Source: Streptomyces mangrovisoli (lineage in GTDB: Bacteria > Actinomycetota > Actinomycetes > Streptomycetales > Streptomycetaceae). From it: a stretch of DNA of 64,000 bases. The stretch lies in the NCBI RefSeq assembly GCF_000974985.2, contig NZ_LAVA02000021.1, forward strand, positions 59,111 through 123,110. Reading direction: 5' to 3'. Shown in pieces: positions 60,080 to 64,000 of the stretch (position 1 is the first letter of the stretch; each line of letters opens with the position of its first letter). The position numbers and the translations under genes were made by a program. The notes under the pieces are model-generated. The model made no database searches, was not told the origin of the DNA, and saw nothing but the letters and a program-made list of their open reading frames with translations.

Positions 60080-61210
60080 TCAGGTCAGGAAGTCCTCGGC
60101 GATCCGCGCCGCCAGCCGCTCCAGAATCGGCCCCGCATCGGAGATGCACGTCGCGATGTCGGGCTCGATCTCCGTCAGGGCGTACGCACGGCGGATGCCC
60201 GCCCGCCCGAGGGCCTCGGGCGGCAGCGCCAGCCGCCCGCACACGGCCACGACCTCCTTGCCCGCGGCACGCGCGACCGCGGCCACCCCGGCGGGCGCCT
60301 TGCCGTGCAGGGTCTGCTCGTCGAGGGAGCCCTCACCGGTGATCACCAGGTCCGCCCGCTCCAGCGCCGGCGCGAAGCCGAGCACGTCCAGCATGACCTC
60401 GATCCCGGGCCGGAACCGCGCGCCGAGCAGCAGGGCGCCGTAGCCGATGCCGCCGGCCGCGCCCGCGCCCGGGGCGGCGGCGTGCTCGGCCGCCGAGGCG
60501 CCGAGGGCGGCCTCCAGCACCTTGACGTAGTGGGAGAGGGCGGCGTCCAGCTCCGCCACGTCGTCCGGGCTCGCGCCCTTCTGCGGCCCGTACACGGCCG
60601 GCGCGCCCGTCGGCCCGGTCAGCGGGTTGTCGACGTCGCTCGCGAGCACCAGGTCCACGGCGCCGAGCCGCGCGTCGAGGCCGGACAGGTCGGCGGAGGC
60701 GAGCGCCGCCAGGCCGCCGCCGCCCGGCGGCACCGGCTCACCGTCGGCGTCCAGGAACCGCGCGCCGAGCGCGGAGAGCATCCCCGCGCCGCCGTCGGTG
60801 GTGGCGCTGCCGCCGACGCCGAACACGACGGTCCGCGCGCCCGCGTCCAGCGCGGCCCGCAGCAGCTCGCCGGAGCCGTAGGTGGAGGCGGTGAGCGGCG
60901 CGAAGACACCTCTGGGCAGCCGCTGCAATCCGCTGGCCTCGGCCATCTCCACCACGGCCGTGCCGTCGCGCAGCGCGAACGCCGCCGTCACCTCGTGCCC
61001 GAGCGGCCCGGCCACCCGCACCTCGTGCCGCTCGAAACCGGCCGCGACGGCCGCGTCCACGGTGCCGTCGCCGCCGTCGGCGACGGGCAGCGACGCCACC
61101 GTCAGGTCCGGTACGGTCCGGCGCAGCCCGGCGGTCACCCGCTCGGCGACCTGCGCGGCCGTGAGCGACCCCTTGAACTTGTCCGCGGCGATGAGCACCC
61201 GCTGTGTCAC
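60080..61210 (-). CDS. glxK: Glycerate kinase
   Basis: A 376-residue cytosolic kinase of the type I glycerate kinase family, which phosphorylates glycerate to a phosphoglycerate. VLIAADKFKGSLTAAQVAE is the family start, SLPVADGGDGTVDA and FGVGGSATTDGGAGMLSALG are hallmark loops, and DLVITGEGSLDEQTLHGKAP is the nucleotide-binding end. Together with the glyoxylate-forming pathway nearby, it could take glyoxylate carbon via tartronate semialdehyde to glycolysis; the intermediate enzymes are not in the window. The GTG start has AAGGGGA upstream. Confidence 0.95.
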   Translation of the reverse strand: MTQRVLIAADKFKGSLTAAQVAERVTAGLRRTVPDLTVASLPVADGGDGTVDAAVAAGFERHEVRVAGPLGHEVTAAFALRDGTAVVEMAEASGLQRLPRGVFAPLTASTYGSGELLRAALDAGARTVVFGVGGSATTDGGAGMLSALGARFLDADGEPVPPGGGGLAALASADLSGLDARLGAVDLVLASDVDNPLTGPTGAPAVYGPQKGASPDDVAELDAALSHYVKVLEAALGASAAEHAAAPGAGAAGGIGYGALLLGARFRPGIEVMLDVLGFAPALERADLVITGEGSLDEQTLHGKAPAGVAAVARAAGKEVVAVCGRLALPPEALGRAGIRRAYALTEIEPDIATCISDAGPILERLAARIAEDFLT

Positions 61211-61429
61211 CTGTTGTCCCCTTGCTCTCCGGGCCCCGCGCGTGTCGGGGCCAGTCGCGCCGCTGCGACCTTAACCGCAGGACAGGCCCCCCGTCATGCC
61301 CCGTCCCGGACCCTGGGAACGGCCCGTCAGCCGGATGTGAGCGGCCCGCGAGCCCGCTGTGCGGACGGCACGGACGGCGGCGACGGCACGGACGGCACTG
61401 GGAGGCGCGGAATCGGGTAGACCGGTCCC

Positions 61430-62503
61430 ATGACCCCTGTGGGCAATGAGCCAGAGCTCACCGACCGCATCCTCGGGGGCTGGCTCGGCCGGATCGCGGG
61501 CAACATGCTCGGCAAACCGGTCGAGCAGGGCGACCTGTGGACCCGCGACCGGATCGACCGCTACCTGCGGCAGGCCGCCGCCCTGCCACTGACCGACTAT
61601 CTCCCCGAGCCTGCCGACGAGAGCGACGGCGTCCAGCTGCGCCCCGAGTGGCGCAGCTGCGTCCGCGGCCGCATCCACGGCAGCTGCCGGGACGACGACG
61701 TCGACTACGCCATCCTCGGCCTGCATCTGCTGGAGACGCACGGCTTCGCGTTCAGCACGGAGCAGGTGGGTGACCTCTGGCTGCTGCGGCTGCCGTACCG
61801 GCAGACGTACACCGCGGAGCGCGCCGCCTACCGCAATCTCGCCAACGGTCTCAAACCGCCGCTGACGGCGACGTACGACAATCCCTACCAGGAGTGGATC
61901 GGCGCGCTGATCCGCGCCGACGTCTACGGCTGGACCTGCCCCGACGACCCGCGCCGGGCCGCCGCGCTGGCCCGCCGCGACGCGGTCCTCTCGCACACCG
62001 GCAACGGGGTCTACGGCGCGATGTGGGCGGCGGCGCTGATCGCGGCGGCGTTCACGGCACCGACGGTGCGGCACGCGGTGGACACCGCGCTGACGGTGAT
62101 CCCGCCCGGCTGCCGGCTCGCACGCACCGTACGCCGCGTGATGTCGCTCCACGACACCCGCATGACGTGGGAGGACACCCTGTCGACGGCGTCGGAGGAG
62201 ACGAGCGGACTCGGCTGGATCCACACGATCCCGAACGCCGCGGTCCTCACGGCCGGACTCCTGTACGGCGACGGCGACTTCACCCGCACCATCACGCTGA
62301 CCGTGCGCGGCGGCCTGGACACCGACTCCAACGGCGCCACGGCCGGCTCGGTGGCCGGGGTGCTGACGGGGGCGCGGGCCATCCCGGCGCGGTGGAAGGA
62401 CCCGCTGGAGGACACGGTGCGCAGCGCGGTGTTCGGCTTCGACGGGGTGGCGATCAGCGACCTGGCGGAGCGCACCGCGCGATTGGCGGGTGCGGAACGC
62501 TGA
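61430..62503 (+). CDS. ADP-ribosylglycohydrolase-family protein
   Basis: A 357-residue all-alpha protein of the ADP-ribosylglycohydrolase (DraG/ARH) family. ILGGWLGRIAGNMLGKPVE starts the fold. SCRDDDVDYAILGLHLLE carries one metal-binding cluster (the usual form is TDDT), and GGLDTDSNGATAGSVAGVLTG carries the D-T/S-D-x-x-A-T cluster for Mg2+. The first cluster departs from TDDT, with D-D-D-V instead, which may shift specificity away from ADP-ribosyl-arginine. GGTCCC just upstream is no clear ribosome-binding site. It is divergent from glxK with a GC-rich 219-bp intergenic region. Confidence 0.88.
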   Translation: MTPVGNEPELTDRILGGWLGRIAGNMLGKPVEQGDLWTRDRIDRYLRQAAALPLTDYLPEPADESDGVQLRPEWRSCVRGRIHGSCRDDDVDYAILGLHLLETHGFAFSTEQVGDLWLLRLPYRQTYTAERAAYRNLANGLKPPLTATYDNPYQEWIGALIRADVYGWTCPDDPRRAAALARRDAVLSHTGNGVYGAMWAAALIAAAFTAPTVRHAVDTALTVIPPGCRLARTVRRVMSLHDTRMTWEDTLSTASEETSGLGWIHTIPNAAVLTAGLLYGDGDFTRTITLTVRGGLDTDSNGATAGSVAGVLTGARAIPARWKDPLEDTVRSAVFGFDGVAISDLAERTARLAGAER

Positions 62504-62555
62504 GCGGCCCCGCTGCCGTGCGCTTCCCGGCCCGGGGGCTGGTTACGCTTCCGGG

Positions 62556-63050
62556 ATGAGCGCTGACGACTACGCGACGTACATCGCGGGACTCCCCCGC
62601 GTCCTGGCCGGGGCGGCCGTACTGTTCCGCGACGCCGACGGGCGGGTACTGCTCGTGGAGCCCAACTACCGTGAGGGCTGGGCCCTTCCGGGCGGCACGA
62701 TCGAGTCGGACGACGGCGAGACCCCGCGCCGGGGCGCGCGCCGGGAGACGCTGGAGGAGATCGGCCTGGACGTGGCGCCCGGCCGGCTGCTCGTGGTCGA
62801 CTGGGTGCACGGCGCGGGCCGGCCGCCGATCGTGGCGTACCTCTACGACGGCGGAGTGCTGACCGAGTCCGATCTGAAGTCGATCCGCCTGCAGGAGGAG
62901 GAACTCCTGTCCTGGCGCCTGGTCGCCCCCGAGGACCTCGCGGCGCACCTCCTGGGCTCGTTGGGCCGCCGGGTCCGGGTGGCCCTGGACGTGCTGGCGA
63001 CCGACTCCGGCACGGCGGAACTGGAGAACGGCGACCGGGCGGCCGACTGA
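62556..63050 (+). CDS. NUDIX hydrolase
   Basis: A 164-residue Mg2+-dependent pyrophosphohydrolase. The Nudix box GGTIESDDGETPRRGARRET continues as LEEIGL and has the full G-x5-E-x7-REUxEExGU pattern (about residues 47-69). It follows GAAVLFRDADGRVLLVEPNY. The nucleotide or sugar-nucleotide target cannot be told. The ATG at 62556 comes 53 bp after the ADP-ribosylglycohydrolase-family gene, on the same strand, and the two could act on ADP-ribose-type substrates in one pathway; that is inference. Confidence 0.92.
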   Translation: MSADDYATYIAGLPRVLAGAAVLFRDADGRVLLVEPNYREGWALPGGTIESDDGETPRRGARRETLEEIGLDVAPGRLLVVDWVHGAGRPPIVAYLYDGGVLTESDLKSIRLQEEELLSWRLVAPEDLAAHLLGSLGRRVRVALDVLATDSGTAELENGDRAAD

Positions 63051-63162
63051 CCGCCCGCCCGCCTGCCCGCCGGGGAGGAGCTTCCCTGCCCGCACAAGCC
63101 AAGGGGCGTATGCGCACCCAGGGCCAGGCGTCGCGTGGCAGACGGGAAGGCGACGACAGGCC

Positions 63163-64000
63163 CTACGGCCGAAAAGCCGCCGCGTGCTCGACGGCCCACT
63201 CCTCGAAGTCACGCGGCGGCCGCCCCGTGACCGCCTCCACGTCCTCCGCCACCTGAGCCTTCGCCCCGTCCCGCAGCCGCCGCGCGCTGTGCAGCAAAGC
63301 TTGGGCGACGGGTTCGGGCAGCCGGGCCCGCCACCCCGCGAGCGCCTCCTCCTCGCCGAGCTCGACGAAGCGCAGGGACCGCCCGAGCACGTGCCCCAGC
63401 CGCTCGGTCTGCTCCCGCGCCGAGAGCGCCCGGGGCCCGGTCAGCGCATAGGCGCGCCCCTCGTGCCCCGCCTCGGTCAGCACCCGCGCCGCGACCTCGG
63501 CGATGTCCTCGGGATCGACACCCGCATTGCGCCCGTCGCCGTACAGGGCCCGTACGACACCCTCGGACCGCACCGAGTCCGCCCAGGCAAGGGCGTTGGT
63601 CATGAAGGCCCGCGGACGCAGCAGCGTCCAGTCGAGACCGGAGGCGGTGAGCCGGTCCTCGTTGTCGCGCTGCCAACGGGTGAGCAGGTCGTCGGCGCCG
63701 GGGTCGGTCACGGCGAGCGCAGACAGCTTGACCACCTGCCGCACACCGCACGCCCGCGCGGCGGCAAGGGCGTTGACGTCATGCTCGGGCCGCATCGGAT
63801 GCGAGGTCACCAGAAAGAAGGCGTCCGCTCCCGCGAGGGCGGCCCGCAGCCCCCCGGGGTCGGCGAAGTCCCCCGCGACGACCTCCCCGCCCACCCCCGC
63901 GGCCCGCCCCGGATCCCGGCTGAGCACCCGCACCCGCACCCCGCCCCACCCCACAAGCCGCCCGACCACCCGCCGCCCCACATTCCCGGTGGCCCCACTC
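63163..64000 (-). CDS. NmrA/SDR-like NAD(P)H-binding oxidoreductase (5' end outside window)
   Basis: The frame is open to the window end, so the N-terminus is missing. The visible start SGATGNVGRRVVGRLVG is the Rossmann glycine motif (GATGNVG) of the NmrA/atypical SDR type. VLSRDPGRAAGVGGEVVAGD, AFFLVTSHPM and VVKLSALAVTDPGADD continue the pattern. DWTLLRPRAFMTNAL is typical of the NmrA branch. About 279 residues are visible, and only a few N-terminal residues are likely missing. Function may be NAD(P)-dependent redox sensing or quinone reduction. Confidence 0.88.
   Translation of the reverse strand, partial: SGATGNVGRRVVGRLVGWGGVRVRVLSRDPGRAAGVGGEVVAGDFADPGGLRAALAGADAFFLVTSHPMRPEHDVNALAAARACGVRQVVKLSALAVTDPGADDLLTRWQRDNEDRLTASGLDWTLLRPRAFMTNALAWADSVRSEGVVRALYGDGRNAGVDPEDIAEVAARVLTEAGHEGRAYALTGPRALSAREQTERLGHVLGRSLRFVELGEEEALAGWRARLPEPVAQALLHSARRLRDGAKAQVAEDVEAVTGRPPRDFEEWAVEHAAAFRP

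Overview
The window is a high-GC actinobacterial chromosome segment, almost certainly Streptomyces. Third codon positions are nearly all G or C, GTG starts are frequent, and many families are typical of the genus: a WhiJ-like regulator with a PF04672 methyltransferase, a DUF6158 protein, a holin-X protein, a SpoIIE/GAF/ATPase phosphatase, a GvpF/L protein and crotonyl-CoA carboxylase/reductase. From memory, gene order (GH48 cellulase through ccr to pssA) follows the right arm of the S. coelicolor chromosome around SCO6545 to SCO6467, read in reverse. That match was not checked here.

Left part (1-16 kb): a 5'-truncated GH48 cellobiohydrolase with two tandem terminators, a methyltransferase, a pterin dehydratase, two XRE-type regulators with a partner methyltransferase, an orphan NarJ chaperone, a second DnaK, an OsmC peroxidase, a MoxR ATPase coupled to a metallopeptidase/VWA protein, and a large holin-like membrane phosphodiesterase. 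Middle (15-31 kb): two metallo-beta-lactamase-fold genes around a DedA gene and an 8-bp tandem repeat. Then come an aminotransferase-like protein without any lysine, a secreted wall-type protein, a 700-bp repeat field, an ABC-F ATPase, a PAP2/diacylglycerol-kinase fusion, an isolated GvpF/L gene beside a holin-X gene, and a DUF5107 protein.

Right-middle (31-48 kb): a tightly packed peptidase operon (M55, M20, S9, S66) likely used for peptide or D-amino-acid scavenging; a PAS/GAF/SpoIIE/ATPase regulator; a drug-type MFS transporter with three Cna-B-like repeats at its C-terminus and a clean operator palindrome upstream; an SRPBCC protein; a radical SAM protein with a LexA-like box on its promoter; and a secreted tripeptidyl aminopeptidase-like hydrolase.

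Right part (48-60 kb): the ethylmalonyl-CoA pathway cluster. A duplicated 3-hydroxyacyl-CoA dehydrogenase and a TetR regulator precede an operon of ccr, ethylmalonyl-CoA mutase, CoA-ester lyase, MaoC hydratase and methylsuccinyl-CoA dehydrogenase. Together these convert acetyl-CoA units to glyoxylate and propionyl-CoA, and they also supply ethylmalonyl-CoA for polyketides. The phosphatidylethanolamine genes psd and pssA follow. The window closes with glycerate kinase, an ADP-ribosylglycohydrolase-family protein, a NUDIX hydrolase and a truncated NmrA-like oxidoreductase.

No tRNA, rRNA, CRISPR array, transposase or prophage was recognised. The main unexplained material is repetitive DNA: a dispersed 20-bp inverted element in three intergenic regions, several short tandem arrays, and one palindromic mini-element inserted in frame in the dehydrogenase gene.
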